32,567 bases of DNA, from NCBI GenBank assembly GCA_022769565.1, contig JALEJQ010000082.1, forward strand, positions 1 to 32,567, read 5' to 3'. This DNA comes from Oscillospiraceae bacterium. Its GTDB lineage: Bacteria > Bacillota > Clostridia > Oscillospirales > Ruminococcaceae. The first letter of the stretch is position 1. Each line of letters starts with the position of its first letter. Made by a program: the position numbers and the translations under genes. A model generated the notes under the pieces. It saw only the letters and a program-made list of their open reading frames with translations. It made no database searches and was not told where the DNA came from. Shown here in pieces: positions 1 through 8,683 of this stretch.

Positions 1-270
1 AGGGGAGGTGTCACGAAGTGACAGAGGGGCTGACCGACAGACCAGCCTGCCTGCGGTCGTCTTCAAGGTAAACAAGTTTACCTGATTGGTCGTATTCTAT
101 CCACCGTCTTTATCCATAGAACAAATGGTTATTAGTATAAACAGGAATTTTAACGGCTGATTTACAGTAATTTAAACCGAATTGATAGTTTTTTGATACC
201 GATATTGTATTTTTTGAGAAAATGTTATCTGTTATTGGCAAACCTTCACTTGAACAACACTTTTTATTTG
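1..270. repeat. Gene-free left edge with hairpins, possible dispersed-repeat remnant
   Basis: I see no convincing gene in the first 351 bases. Three short dyads are visible: TGTCAC/GTGACA at 9-14 and 18-23 around GAA, GGCTG/CAGCC at 28-32 and 43-47, and AGGTAAAC/GTTTACCT at 66-73 and 76-83 with a 2-base centre. The first, flanked by runs of G (AGGGGAGG and GAGGGG), resembles the ends of short intergenic repeats common in Clostridia, so this may be one end of such an element cut by the window edge. That is inference from appearance; one copy cannot prove a repeat. From about 84 to 270 the sequence is AT-rich with nothing recognisable. Confidence 0.35.
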
Positions 271-278
271 GAAAACAC

Positions 279-307
279 TTGATTTTTATAAGCTGAAATG
301 TTATAAT
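279..307 (+). promoter_or_regulatory. Sigma-A promoter for the yicC operon
   Basis: TTGATT at 279-284 and TATAAT at 302-307 are separated by 17 bases. Transcription would begin near 314, about 40 bases before yicC. This is the only strong promoter seen before the long yicC-to-thiN run, so it probably drives at least the first genes. Confidence 0.7.
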
Positions 308-351
308 ATATAAATAGGCAAAGTGAAAATTAATGTGTTAATGGTGATGAT

Positions 352-1230
352 ATGATAAAAAGCATGACGGGCTTCGGAAGATGTCTTGAAACAGTCGGCG
401 GAAAAGATATTCTTGTGGAGATCAAATCGGTCAATCACAGATATTATGAATTTTCTGCCCGTGTACCCAGAGCCTACGGTTATCTTGAAGAAAAACTGAA
501 AGGCTTTTTGCAGGGCAGGATCTCAAGAGGCAAGGTAGAAGTCGGTGTTACTGTTTACAATGCGTCTGCCGAAAATGAAAGTATTGAAGTAAACAGAGAT
601 GTTGCAAAGCAGTATATATCAGCTCTCCGTTCCGCTAATGAAGAGCTTGGACTTACCGATGACCTTACATTGTCAAAGCTGATGCGGCTTCCCGATATTT
701 TTAATGTCAGAAAAGCTGAGGACGATGAAGACGCTGTTTGGGAAAGTGTTAAAACCGTTGCAGGAAAGGCTCTTGATAATTTTATTGCTATGCGTGAAGC
801 GGAAGGCAGAAAAATGCGTGACGATGTTTTGTCACGGCTTGAATATATTACGGAGCTTGTTGGAAAAATTGAACAGAAATCTCCCGAAACTACCGAGAAA
901 TACAGAAAAAGGCTTTATGATAAGTTAAGCGATATACTTAACGATAAAAATATTGACGAACAGCGTATTGTTACCGAAGCTGCCATCTTTTCCGAAAAAA
1001 CGGCTGTGGACGAAGAAACCGTGCGTCTGAGAAGCCATATTCATCAGTGCAGAGAGCTGCTTGATTCCGATGAAGCGGTGGGCAGAAAGCTGGACTTCCT
1101 TATTCAGGAATTTAACCGTGAAGCTAACACGATCGGTTCAAAGGCACAGGATATTGAAATAACCAAAATTGTGGTTGAACTTAAATCGGAAATTGAAAAA
1201 ATCAGAGAGCAGATACAGAATATCGAATAA
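352..1230 (+). CDS. yicC: YicC/YloC family endoribonuclease
   Basis: The 292-residue protein has the normal length for the YicC/YloC family. Members, including E. coli YicC and B. subtilis YloC, are reported as endoribonucleases in cytoplasmic RNA turnover. The N-terminus MIKSMTGFGR is the family signature. The C-terminal half holds the conserved acidic and arginine-rich segment (EETVRLRSH near residue 225) and ends in the typical helical tail rich in E, K and I (DIEITKIVVELKSEIEKI). The start is ATG at 352, preceded by a weak GGTGATGAT ribosome binding site. The next gene, remA, follows by 18 bases, the same yloC-remA-gmk order as in B. subtilis. Nothing is unusual. The identification is firm; the exact RNA substrate here is unknown. 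Confidence 0.93.
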   Translation: MIKSMTGFGRCLETVGGKDILVEIKSVNHRYYEFSARVPRAYGYLEEKLKGFLQGRISRGKVEVGVTVYNASAENESIEVNRDVAKQYISALRSANEELGLTDDLTLSKLMRLPDIFNVRKAEDDEDAVWESVKTVAGKALDNFIAMREAEGRKMRDDVLSRLEYITELVGKIEQKSPETTEKYRKRLYDKLSDILNDKNIDEQRIVTEAAIFSEKTAVDEETVRLRSHIHQCRELLDSDEAVGRKLDFLIQEFNREANTIGSKAQDIEITKIVVELKSEIEKIREQIQNIE

Positions 1231-1248
1231 TTTTCATCGGAGATTTTT

Positions 1249-1509
1249 ATGAAGCTTATCAATATTGGATTCGGAAATATGATTTCCGCAAGCAGGCTGA
1301 TAACGATAGTAAGCCCGGAATCAGCCCCTATAAAACGTATCATTCAGGATGCCAAGGATAAGGGAATGCTTATCGACGCTACTTACGGCAGAAGGACCCG
1401 TGCGGTCATTATTATGGACAGCGACCATGTTATTTTGTCCGCAGTTCAGCCGGAAACGGTAGCAGGCAGACTTGGCGACGATGTTGAAGAGGTGCCGGAA
1501 GATGAATAA
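1249..1509 (+). CDS. remA: RemA-like DUF370 regulator
   Basis: An 86-residue protein matching the RemA (YlzA, DUF370) family throughout, with the hallmark start [10 protein letters not shown] and the later segment [16 protein letters not shown]. In B. subtilis RemA is a DNA-binding activator of extracellular matrix and osmoprotection genes that assembles into ring-like oligomers. Whether it does the same here is inferred from family membership. A GGAGA ribosome binding site lies 5 bases before the ATG. The last 8 bases overlap the start of gmk, consistent with translational coupling. The position between yicC and gmk is the conserved Firmicutes arrangement, which supports the call beyond sequence alone. 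Confidence 0.9.
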   Translation: MKLINIGFGNMISASRLITIVSPESAPIKRIIQDAKDKGMLIDATYGRRTRAVIIMDSDHVILSAVQPETVAGRLGDDVEEVPEDE

Positions 1510-2107
1510 AGGAACTTTGTTTATTGTATCGGGTCCGTCGGGCTGCGGTAAGGGTACTATTCTTGCAGAGGTGCTGAAGAATGATAACATTTATTATTCC
1601 ATTTCGGCAACGACAAGAGATCCGAGACCGGGCGAGACCGACGGGGTAAATTATCATTTCCTTACAAAGGAAAAGTTTGAAGAGCTTATTGACGGAAACG
1701 GTATGCTTGAATACGCTTCCTACTGCGGAAATTATTACGGCACACCGAGAAAGCCTGTTGAAGATATGCTTGCACAGGGCAAGCACGTTATACTCGAAAT
1801 TGAAGTTCAGGGCGCTTTGAAGGTTATGGAGAAGTGTCCCGAGGCAGTATCGGTGTTCATTCTGCCGCCGTCTATGAAGGAACTGCGGCGCAGACTCAAC
1901 AAGCGCGGCACCGAAACGGAAGATGTTATCGAACGCCGTCTTGAACAGGCAGGAAATGAGATAAGACAGGCTGATAAATACGATTATGTTATGATAAACG
2001 GAGACCTGGACGACGCTGTCAGGGATCTGATGTCCATAATAAAAGCTCAGGAGCTTAAAAAAGAAAATTCAGAATATTTAATTAATGAGGTGTTATATAA
2101 TGCTTAG
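1502..2107 (+). CDS. gmk: Guanylate kinase
   Basis: Cytoplasmic enzyme converting GMP and ATP to GDP and ADP in purine nucleotide synthesis and (p)ppGpp-linked GTP control. The 201-residue product is typical. The P-loop GPSGCGKG is at residues 11-18, followed by the GMP-binding region with TTRDPRPGE and the lid segment. The frame is open from 1472, but ATG at 1502 is chosen because it gives the family-standard N-terminus [14 protein letters not shown] and has GAGGTG upstream inside the remA end. It overlaps remA by 8 bases and rpoZ by 8 bases, so three genes are coupled. No missing catalytic elements were noticed. Confidence 0.96.
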   Translation: MNKGTLFIVSGPSGCGKGTILAEVLKNDNIYYSISATTRDPRPGETDGVNYHFLTKEKFEELIDGNGMLEYASYCGNYYGTPRKPVEDMLAQGKHVILEIEVQGALKVMEKCPEAVSVFILPPSMKELRRRLNKRGTETEDVIERRLEQAGNEIRQADKYDYVMINGDLDDAVRDLMSIIKAQELKKENSEYLINEVLYNA

Positions 2108-2318
2108 ACCAACATTAGCGCAGATCGCATCAAAGGGAGAAAGTTATTATTCGGTAGTTATTGCCGTTGCAAAGAGGGCGAGAGAGATCACAGATGAACT
2201 TTGCAGCAAGGAGCAGATACTTGAACAGAAGCCTGTTAAGACTGCTATCGAGGAATTTGCGGCAAGAAAATACCTTATCGTGGAGGATCCTTCTTTAAGA
2301 GTAGGAAAGTCCGAGTAA
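2100..2318 (+). CDS. rpoZ: RNA polymerase omega subunit
   Basis: A 72-residue omega subunit, which helps assemble and stabilise core RNA polymerase by binding the beta-prime C-terminus. The N-terminus [10 protein letters not shown], the motif YYSVVIAVAKRAREI and the segment EQKPVKTAIEEFA are characteristic. ATG at 2100 is preferred over the in-frame upstream ATG at 2085 because GAGGTG sits at the proper distance before it and the product then begins like other omega proteins. It starts inside the last codons of gmk, as in many Firmicutes. In B. subtilis coaBC would follow; here priA follows directly. Confidence 0.93.
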   Translation: MLRPTLAQIASKGESYYSVVIAVAKRAREITDELCSKEQILEQKPVKTAIEEFAARKYLIVEDPSLRVGKSE

Positions 2319-2336
2319 TTTTTTGGAGGGATTGGC

Positions 2337-4784
2337 TTGGCGTATGAAAAATATATTGCTGCTGTTGCCGTAAGCAATACTACTTTCGGCTACGACAGGC
2401 GATATAAATATCTGGTCCCGGTCGATCTTGAGGGGCGCATATTTGTCGGGGTAAGAGTGATCGTGCCTTTTGGAAAGGGCAACCGCAAAAGGATCGGAGT
2501 TGTTATAAGAATAGACAACGTTTCCGACCTGCCCGATGGTGAGAATGTAACAATGTTCAAGCCTCTGCGTTCCGTTATTGATAATGAACCGCTTTTGAAT
2601 GCAGAGATGTTGGAACTGATGATGTGGATTCGGGAAACAACTCTCTGCACTTATTTTGAAGCGTTCAGAACGCTTATTCCCATAGGATTGAGCGTTAATT
2701 ATACATCAAAGTATATTATTGCGGAAGACAGACCTTCGGATACGGGGATACTGTCGGAAGAAGCAAGAAAACTTTGGGATACTATACAAAATGACATTCA
2801 ATGTCTTGATGAAGCGAAAGTATCGGTCATTAAAGAACTGGAAGATAAAGGCTTTCTGACAGAGAAAGACGATGTTAAACGCCGCCGTAAGGATGAAACA
2901 ATAAAAATGCTTCGTCTGACGGAAAAATATATTGACGGAGAGGTTAAAGCCGAGCTTTCCGAAAAGCAAAGAGCTGTTGCGGAGCTTTTGGAAAGCTGCG
3001 GCGCTGCGGCTGTCAAGGAGATCAACTATATCTGCGGAGTAACTTCAAGTGTAATAAACACTCTGAAGAAAAAAGATGTTGTTGAGGCTTTTGAATATGA
3101 AACAATAATCGAGCCGAAGGTCACAGTAAACGAAAGCGCCGATGATATAATACTTTCCGATGAACAGCAGCAATGCTTTGACGGTATTTCCGCTCTTATT
3201 GACGCAGAAAAGCCTGATGCATCACTTCTTTACGGAGTGACCGGCAGCGGAAAGACCGCAGTTTTTATAAAGCTCATACAGTATGTCCTTGAAAAACAGC
3301 GTAATGTTATTATGCTTATACCGGAAATTTCCCTTACCCCTCAGGTGGTTGAGAAATTTACATCGCTTTTCGGAGATCTTGTGTCTGTAATGCACAGCAA
3401 TTTATCACTGTCGCAAAGGCTTAACGAGTTTAAAAGAGTAAAAAGCGGACGTGCACGAATTGTTGTAGGTACAAGAAGCGCAGTTTTTGCTCCACTTGAC
3501 AATATAGGCTTGATAATCATGGACGAGGAGGGGGAAAGGACATACAAGTCTGAATCCTCTCCCAGATATAACGCCAAGGATATTGCTAAAAAAAGGTGTG
3601 TTACCCATAATGCGGTACTTCTTATGGCGTCGGCAACCCCTTCCGTAGAAAGCTATTATTACGCATTAAAGGGAAGATATAAGCTTTTTACAATGACAAA
3701 AAGATATTCCCGTAATCATCTGCCAAGCGTTGAGATAATCGACCTTGCCACTGAGGGCTTTTACGGAAGCTCGTCTACTTTTTCCGAGCGGTTGGTTGAC
3801 GAGATAAATATTAATCTTGAAAGAAAAGAACAGGTGATACTTCTTCTTAACAGAAGAGGTTACTATACATTTATAAGCTGCTGCGACTGCAAAGCGCCTG
3901 TTATATGTCCAAACTGCAGCGTTCCGCTTACATATCATAAGGTAAACAACAAACTGATGTGCCATTACTGCGGTCATATGCAGGATATGATCTCCGCTTG
4001 CCCTCAGTGCGGCAAAAATCATCTTAAACTGACAGGAATTGGAACACAAAAGGTGGAAGACGAAATTTCCCGGCTTTTCCCCGATGCAAGGATACTGCGT
4101 ATGGATGCAGATACCACATATTCCCGTTATGCCTATGAAAAAAACTTCAAGGCGTTTGAAAACGGCGAGTATGATATTATGCTCGGTACCCAGATGATAG
4201 CCAAAGGACTGGATTTTCCAAACGTTACCTTAGTTGGCGTTGTTTCTATAGATAAAGCCCTTTTTTCGGGGGATTTCCGAAGCTATGAACGAACATTTTC
4301 GCTGCTCACTCAGTCGGTAGGCAGGTGCGGAAGGGGAGAAAAGCAGGGCAGGGCGTTTATCCAGACCTACGTTCCCAATCATTATGTAATAAACCTTGCG
4401 GCTGAACAGAATTATGTGGGATTCTTTGATCAGGAGCTTGAAATGCGGAAAGCGCTTATTTATCCGCCGTTTTGCGATACCTGTATGTTTGAGTTTTCTT
4501 CGGAAATGGACAGATGTGCCGATACTGCTTCAAGGTGCTTTATGAATATGATAAGGGAAAAAATAGAAAAAGAAAAAACGAGCATTCCTCTCAGAGTTCT
4601 TGAACCCTCCAGATGCACATATGAAAAGCTGAATGGAAAGTTCAGGTACAGAATTATCATAAAGTGCAGAAACAATGCGGAATTCCGTAAGTTTATCGGA
4701 GATATATACAAAAAAGTGTTTAAAATGAAGGAATTTGCAAACGTTCAGACAACTATTGATATAAACGGCGACATCAGCCTTTAA
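2337..4784 (+). CDS. priA: Primosomal protein N' (PriA helicase)
   Basis: PriA is a 3'-5' helicase that recognises stalled or collapsed forks and reloads the replisome. The 815-residue protein has an N-terminal 3'-flap-binding domain, Walker A GVTGSGKT near residues 300-307, and motif II at 396-399. A zinc-binding insert begins with CCDC at 515-518, followed by CPNC, CHYC and CPQC pairs, and the helicase C lobe carries QSVGRCGRG. TTG at 2337 is the start, 6 bases after GGAGGG. Motif II reads DEEG, not the usual DEEH, with the surrounding residues otherwise normal (ERTYKSE, SPRYNAKD). The frame is intact, so the protein is probably functional, but this substitution is unusual. It lies where coaBC-priA would be; coaBC is missing. 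Confidence 0.96.
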   Translation: MAYEKYIAAVAVSNTTFGYDRRYKYLVPVDLEGRIFVGVRVIVPFGKGNRKRIGVVIRIDNVSDLPDGENVTMFKPLRSVIDNEPLLNAEMLELMMWIRETTLCTYFEAFRTLIPIGLSVNYTSKYIIAEDRPSDTGILSEEARKLWDTIQNDIQCLDEAKVSVIKELEDKGFLTEKDDVKRRRKDETIKMLRLTEKYIDGEVKAELSEKQRAVAELLESCGAAAVKEINYICGVTSSVINTLKKKDVVEAFEYETIIEPKVTVNESADDIILSDEQQQCFDGISALIDAEKPDASLLYGVTGSGKTAVFIKLIQYVLEKQRNVIMLIPEISLTPQVVEKFTSLFGDLVSVMHSNLSLSQRLNEFKRVKSGRARIVVGTRSAVFAPLDNIGLIIMDEEGERTYKSESSPRYNAKDIAKKRCVTHNAVLLMASATPSVESYYYALKGRYKLFTMTKRYSRNHLPSVEIIDLATEGFYGSSSTFSERLVDEININLERKEQVILLLNRRGYYTFISCCDCKAPVICPNCSVPLTYHKVNNKLMCHYCGHMQDMISACPQCGKNHLKLTGIGTQKVEDEISRLFPDARILRMDADTTYSRYAYEKNFKAFENGEYDIMLGTQMIAKGLDFPNVTLVGVVSIDKALFSGDFRSYERTFSLLTQSVGRCGRGEKQGRAFIQTYVPNHYVINLAAEQNYVGFFDQELEMRKALIYPPFCDTCMFEFSSEMDRCADTASRCFMNMIREKIEKEKTSIPLRVLEPSRCTYEKLNGKFRYRIIIKCRNNAEFRKFIGDIYKKVFKMKEFANVQTTIDINGDISL

Positions 4785-4809
4785 ATAACATTGAAAGGAT
4801 AGATCTGTT

Positions 4810-5280
4810 ATGGCTCTTCGTAAAATTGTTACCAAAGAAGACGAGGTTCTTCATAAAAAATGTAAACCTGTAGAGGTGTTTGACGCCAAGCTGGGAATAT
4901 TGCTTGACGATATGGCAGAAACTATGTATAAAGCCAACGGAGTGGGTATTGCTGCGCCTCAGGTGGGTATTCTCCGCAGAGTTGTGTTTATTGACGTCGG
5001 TGACGGTCCCGTTGAATTGGTGAATCCCGTTATCGTTAAGAGAAAAGGCTCTCAGCGTGGAATAGAAGGCTGCCTGTCCTGCCCAAATGAGTGGGGATAT
5101 GTTGTAAGACCTATGGAAGTGGTTGTAAAGGCTCAGGACCGTACAGGCAAGGAGATACAGTATAAATGCTCGGAATTCTTTGCAAAGTGTGTTTGCCATG
5201 AGCTTGATCATCTTGAGGGACATCTTTTTACTGAATTTGCAGATGAAATGGTTGACCCCAGTGAGCTTGAGGACGCTTGA
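4810..5280 (+). CDS. def: Peptide deformylase
   Basis: Removes the formyl group from the initiator methionine of nascent proteins, completing the cycle begun by Fmt just downstream. The 156-residue product has all three family motifs: GVGIAAPQ at 44-51, EGCLS at 86-90 with metal ligand Cys88, and HELDH at 130-134, with ligands His130 and His134 and catalytic Glu131. The residue before HELDH is Cys rather than the common Gln. GAAAGGAT precedes the ATG. It lies 25 bases after priA and 31 before fmt, the conserved priA-def-fmt order. Confidence 0.96.
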   Translation: MALRKIVTKEDEVLHKKCKPVEVFDAKLGILLDDMAETMYKANGVGIAAPQVGILRRVVFIDVGDGPVELVNPVIVKRKGSQRGIEGCLSCPNEWGYVVRPMEVVVKAQDRTGKEIQYKCSEFFAKCVCHELDHLEGHLFTEFADEMVDPSELEDA

Positions 5281-5311
5281 TAACGCTTTTTGAAAGGACA
5301 ATAGGTTTAGT

Positions 5312-6253
5312 ATGAATATAGTTTTTATGGGAACGCCGGATTTTGCCGTTCCTTGTCTGCAGGCGCTTATTGACGGCGGACATAACGTTCAGGCTGTGTT
5401 TACTCAGCCCGATAAGCCTAAGGGAAGAGGATATAAGCTGCTTCCTCCACCTGTAAAGGAATTGGCAATTACACATAACATACCTGTATATCAGCCTTTA
5501 AGTCTGAAAAAAGGCGACGATGCTGCGGCAGCTTATGAAACCTTAAAGCAGCTTGCTCCCGATCTGATAGTAGTTGTTGCATACGGAAAGCTGCTGCCGA
5601 AGGAAATACTTGAACTGCCGAAGCATTTCTGCGTTAACGTACACGCTTCGCTTCTTCCGAAGTACAGAGGTGCAGCGCCTATACAGCGTGTGGTTCTTGA
5701 CGGAGAGAAAGAGACAGGCGTTACCACTATGCTTATGGCGGAAGGTCTGGACACAGGCGATATGATAATGAGTGCTTCAACAGAGATAGGTGCTGATGAG
5801 ACTGCTTCCGAGCTTCACGACAGACTTGCGGTAATGGGTGCAAAGCTGCTGACAGACACCGTTAAAGCTATTGAGTCGGGAGAAGCAAAATTCCAAAAGC
5901 AGGATGACAGCAAATCAAATTATGCTTCAATGATAACAAAAGATATGTGTCCCATAGACTTTTCTTTATCCGCTGCGGAGGTGCATAACAAAATAAGGGG
6001 CTTGTCCTCTTCTCCTTGTGCAACTGCAATGTATGACGGAAAAAGGCTTAAAATATACAGATCTACAATGTCCGATAGAAAAATCTACAGCGATGTTCCC
6101 GGAACTATTGTAAATGAAAAAGACTTTACAGTGGTTTGCGGAGACGGAAAAACCGTTACTTTCCTCGAAATTCAAGCAGAGGGCGGCAAAAGAATGAAGG
6201 TTTCCGATTATCTTAGAGGAAAGCCTGTGGTTAAGGGCTCGGTTTTAAGTTAA
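5312..6253 (+). CDS. fmt: Methionyl-tRNA formyltransferase
   Basis: Transfers a formyl group from 10-formyl-tetrahydrofolate to Met-tRNA(fMet) for translation initiation. The 313-residue length is typical. The N-terminal Rossmann domain starts MNIVFMGTPDFAVP. The formyltransferase active site is visible as Asn109 and His111 in NVHASLLPKYRGAAPI and Asp147 in LDTGDM. The C-terminal OB-like tRNA-binding domain covers roughly residues 205-313. It sits directly after def, pairing addition and removal of the formyl group. FolD further along the window (18289) makes the folate one-carbon donor, a pathway link but not an operon link. Confidence 0.96.
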   Translation: MNIVFMGTPDFAVPCLQALIDGGHNVQAVFTQPDKPKGRGYKLLPPPVKELAITHNIPVYQPLSLKKGDDAAAAYETLKQLAPDLIVVVAYGKLLPKEILELPKHFCVNVHASLLPKYRGAAPIQRVVLDGEKETGVTTMLMAEGLDTGDMIMSASTEIGADETASELHDRLAVMGAKLLTDTVKAIESGEAKFQKQDDSKSNYASMITKDMCPIDFSLSAAEVHNKIRGLSSSPCATAMYDGKRLKIYRSTMSDRKIYSDVPGTIVNEKDFTVVCGDGKTVTFLEIQAEGGKRMKVSDYLRGKPVVKGSVLS

Positions 6254-6302
6254 TGTAATAAATTTCGGACAGAAGCCGCATAAAATAATGGAGTGAAATA
6301 AT

Positions 6303-7622
6303 ATGCCCGACAGATCCCCCAGAGCGGCAGTCGCCGATCTGCTTATCAAGGTTTCAAAGAACGCTTATTCCAACCTTGCTCTTGACGGCGCTTTGCAGAA
6401 GTCGTCTTACACGCCAAAGGAAAAGGCGTTTATTTCAAGGCTTTTTTACGGAGTTATAGAGCGCAGGATAACTTTAGACTATATTATTTCTCTGTATAGT
6501 ACCAAACCTTTACAGAAGCTGGACGGCGCTGTTCTAACAGTTTTGCGTATGGGCGTTTATCAGATAGTGTTTATGGACTCGGTTCCCGACAATGCGGCGG
6601 TAAACGAATCTGTTGAGCTTGTGAAGCAGCTTGGAAAATCAAGCGCAGCGTCCTTTGTAAACGCCGTGCTGAGGAATTTTATTAGAAGTGGAAAAACCTA
6701 CGCTTTGCCGGAGAAAAGCGCAGCGAGAATGAGCGTGAAATATTCCTGCCCCGAAGAGCTTGTTTCAAGGTTTACCGCTCAATATGGCGAAAAGCGGACG
6801 GCGGAGTTTCTGGAAGCGTCGCTCAGACCTCATAAACTGTATCTAAGGGTGAATAATACTAAAATTAGTGCCGATAAACTTATAGAACTGTTTGCAGAAA
6901 CGGGTATTGGCGCCCGTAAATGTGATGTTGATGAAAACTGCATTGAAGCTGATTCTTTTGGCTCGGTAGAAAGCAACGAGCTATTTATGGAGGGGTATTA
7001 TCATGTGCAGGATATGTCCTCTCAGCTTTGCTGCATGGCGCTTGACCCGAAGAAAAACGACAGGATACTTGATATTTGCGCCGCTCCGGGAGGAAAGACC
7101 TTTACCATTGCAGAAATGACAGGCGATGAATGTAAGCTTTATTCCTGTGACCTTCATTCAAAGCGTGTGGAACTGATAAGAAGCGGTGCTGAACGTCTTG
7201 GGCTGAAAAGTATAACACCTTTACAGAATGACGCTAAGGTATTTAACAGCAATTTAGGCGTTTTTGATAAAATATTATGCGATGTGCCTTGTTCGGGGTT
7301 GGGTGTTATACGAAGCAAGCCCGAAATAAAATATACCGACCTGTCAAAGATTGCCGGACTTCCTAAGGTGCAGTACGATATATTATGTACGGCTTCGGAG
7401 TATCTTAAACCGGGAGGAGAACTTGTTTACTCCACCTGTACAGTTCTTAAAGAAGAAAATGACGATGTTATCGACAGGTTTTTAAACGAACACAGCAATT
7501 TTGAAAAATCCTGCTTTCTTGGCAGGCTGGGCGAGCCTTTCGGCAGCTATAAAACGGTAATGTTTGCCGGAAAATATGATTGTGAAGGCTTTTTTATAAG
7601 CAAAATAAGAAGGGTAAAATAG
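6303..7622 (+). CDS. rsmB: 16S rRNA m5C967 methyltransferase RsmB
   Basis: SAM-dependent methyltransferase forming 5-methylcytosine at position 967 (E. coli numbering) of 16S rRNA. The 439-residue protein has an N-terminal NusB-like RNA-binding domain (about residues 1-130). The Rossmann methyltransferase domain follows, with SAM motif DICAAPGGKT near 257-266. The two active-site cysteines of m5C enzymes are Cys330 in DVPCSGLG and Cys379 in STCTV. The presence of the NusB domain separates it from RsmF-type relatives. ATG at 6303 follows TGGAGTG. The 49-base gap after fmt holds no obvious terminator, so it is probably in the same operon. Confidence 0.94.
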   Translation: MPDRSPRAAVADLLIKVSKNAYSNLALDGALQKSSYTPKEKAFISRLFYGVIERRITLDYIISLYSTKPLQKLDGAVLTVLRMGVYQIVFMDSVPDNAAVNESVELVKQLGKSSAASFVNAVLRNFIRSGKTYALPEKSAARMSVKYSCPEELVSRFTAQYGEKRTAEFLEASLRPHKLYLRVNNTKISADKLIELFAETGIGARKCDVDENCIEADSFGSVESNELFMEGYYHVQDMSSQLCCMALDPKKNDRILDICAAPGGKTFTIAEMTGDECKLYSCDLHSKRVELIRSGAERLGLKSITPLQNDAKVFNSNLGVFDKILCDVPCSGLGVIRSKPEIKYTDLSKIAGLPKVQYDILCTASEYLKPGGELVYSTCTVLKEENDDVIDRFLNEHSNFEKSCFLGRLGEPFGSYKTVMFAGKYDCEGFFISKIRRVK

Positions 7623-7637
7623 CCGGAGGGTAAAATA

Positions 7638-8663
7638 TTGAAAAAGGATATTCTTTCCTGCAAGCTTGACGAACTTGAAGTTGCTCTTACGGAAATGGGC
7701 GAGAAAAAATTTCGTGCAAAACAGATATATGAGTGGCTACATATTAGGAGAGCTGCGAATTTTGATGAAATGAGCAATATTTCGTTGTCATTACGCACAA
7801 AATTATCGGAAAATTTTTATATAAACCGTATAAATATAGTTAAAAAGCTTGAATCTTCTATCGATAATACTGTAAAATATCTTTATGAGCTTTCCGATGG
7901 CAACCATGTGGAAGCAGTCCTGATGGAATACAAGCACGGAAACAGCCTTTGCATTTCCACTCAGGTCGGCTGCAAGATGGGCTGCAAGTTCTGCGCTTCA
8001 ACTATTGCAGGCTTCAAAAGGCATCTGCTTGCTTCGGAAATGCTGCTGCAGATATACGAAGCCGAAAAGGAAAGCGGCAGGCACGTTGACAGCCTTGTTC
8101 TTATGGGAATAGGCGAACCTCTTGATAATTTTGACAACGTGATAAGGTTTCTGCAGATTATTTCTTTTGAGACGGGAAAAAATCTCAGCCTTCGTCATGT
8201 TTCGCTGTCTACCTGCGGATTGGTAAACAGGATATACGACCTTGCCGAATACAGGTTCGGTCTTACGCTGTCTATCTCCCTTCATGCGGTAACGGACGAA
8301 AAGCGAAGCGAGATAATGCCTGTCAACAATAAATTCTGCATTGCTGAGCTGCTTGAAGCCTGCCGTGATTATATTGACAAGACAGGCAGAAGAATTTCCT
8401 TTGAGTATTCGGTCATTCATAACGTTAACGATTCTCCCGAGGACGCAGCAGGACTTATCCGGCTGCTGAAGGGTATGAACTGCCACGTTAATCTTATTCC
8501 CGTTAACGAAATAAAGGAAAGAGACTTCAAATCGGATCGCAGGGCGCTTGCCGCATTTGCGGAAATGCTTGAAAAGGGCGGTCTGAATGTTACAACAAGA
8601 CGTACTCTCGGTGCTGACATAAACGCAGCCTGCGGTCAGTTAAGACGTGAATACGAGATATAG
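7638..8663 (+). CDS. rlmN: Dual-specificity 23S rRNA/tRNA m2A methyltransferase RlmN
   Basis: Radical-SAM enzyme that methylates C2 of adenosine 2503 in 23S rRNA and adenosine 37 in some tRNAs. The 341-residue protein shows the radical-SAM CxxxCxxC motif at Cys112, Cys116 and Cys119 (GCKMGCKFCAST). The RlmN signature MGIGEPLDN and a C-terminal cysteine at 332 (NAACGQL) fit the resolving/methyl-carrying cysteine pair. The start is TTG at 7638, with GGAGGG 7 bases upstream; no in-frame ATG would preserve the N-terminus. It follows rsmB by 15 bases. Lack of a Cfr-type shift around the cluster makes housekeeping RlmN much likelier than a resistance Cfr. Confidence 0.95.
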   Translation: MKKDILSCKLDELEVALTEMGEKKFRAKQIYEWLHIRRAANFDEMSNISLSLRTKLSENFYINRINIVKKLESSIDNTVKYLYELSDGNHVEAVLMEYKHGNSLCISTQVGCKMGCKFCASTIAGFKRHLLASEMLLQIYEAEKESGRHVDSLVLMGIGEPLDNFDNVIRFLQIISFETGKNLSLRHVSLSTCGLVNRIYDLAEYRFGLTLSISLHAVTDEKRSEIMPVNNKFCIAELLEACRDYIDKTGRRISFEYSVIHNVNDSPEDAAGLIRLLKGMNCHVNLIPVNEIKERDFKSDRRALAAFAEMLEKGGLNVTTRRTLGADINAACGQLRREYEI

Positions 8664-8683
8664 ATAAAAGAGGTGACTTTTGC

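Noticed and set aside
7638-8663. Possible Cfr-type antibiotic resistance methyltransferase
   Set aside because: The family motif pattern and the rsmB-rlmN-prpC-prkC context indicate ordinary RlmN.
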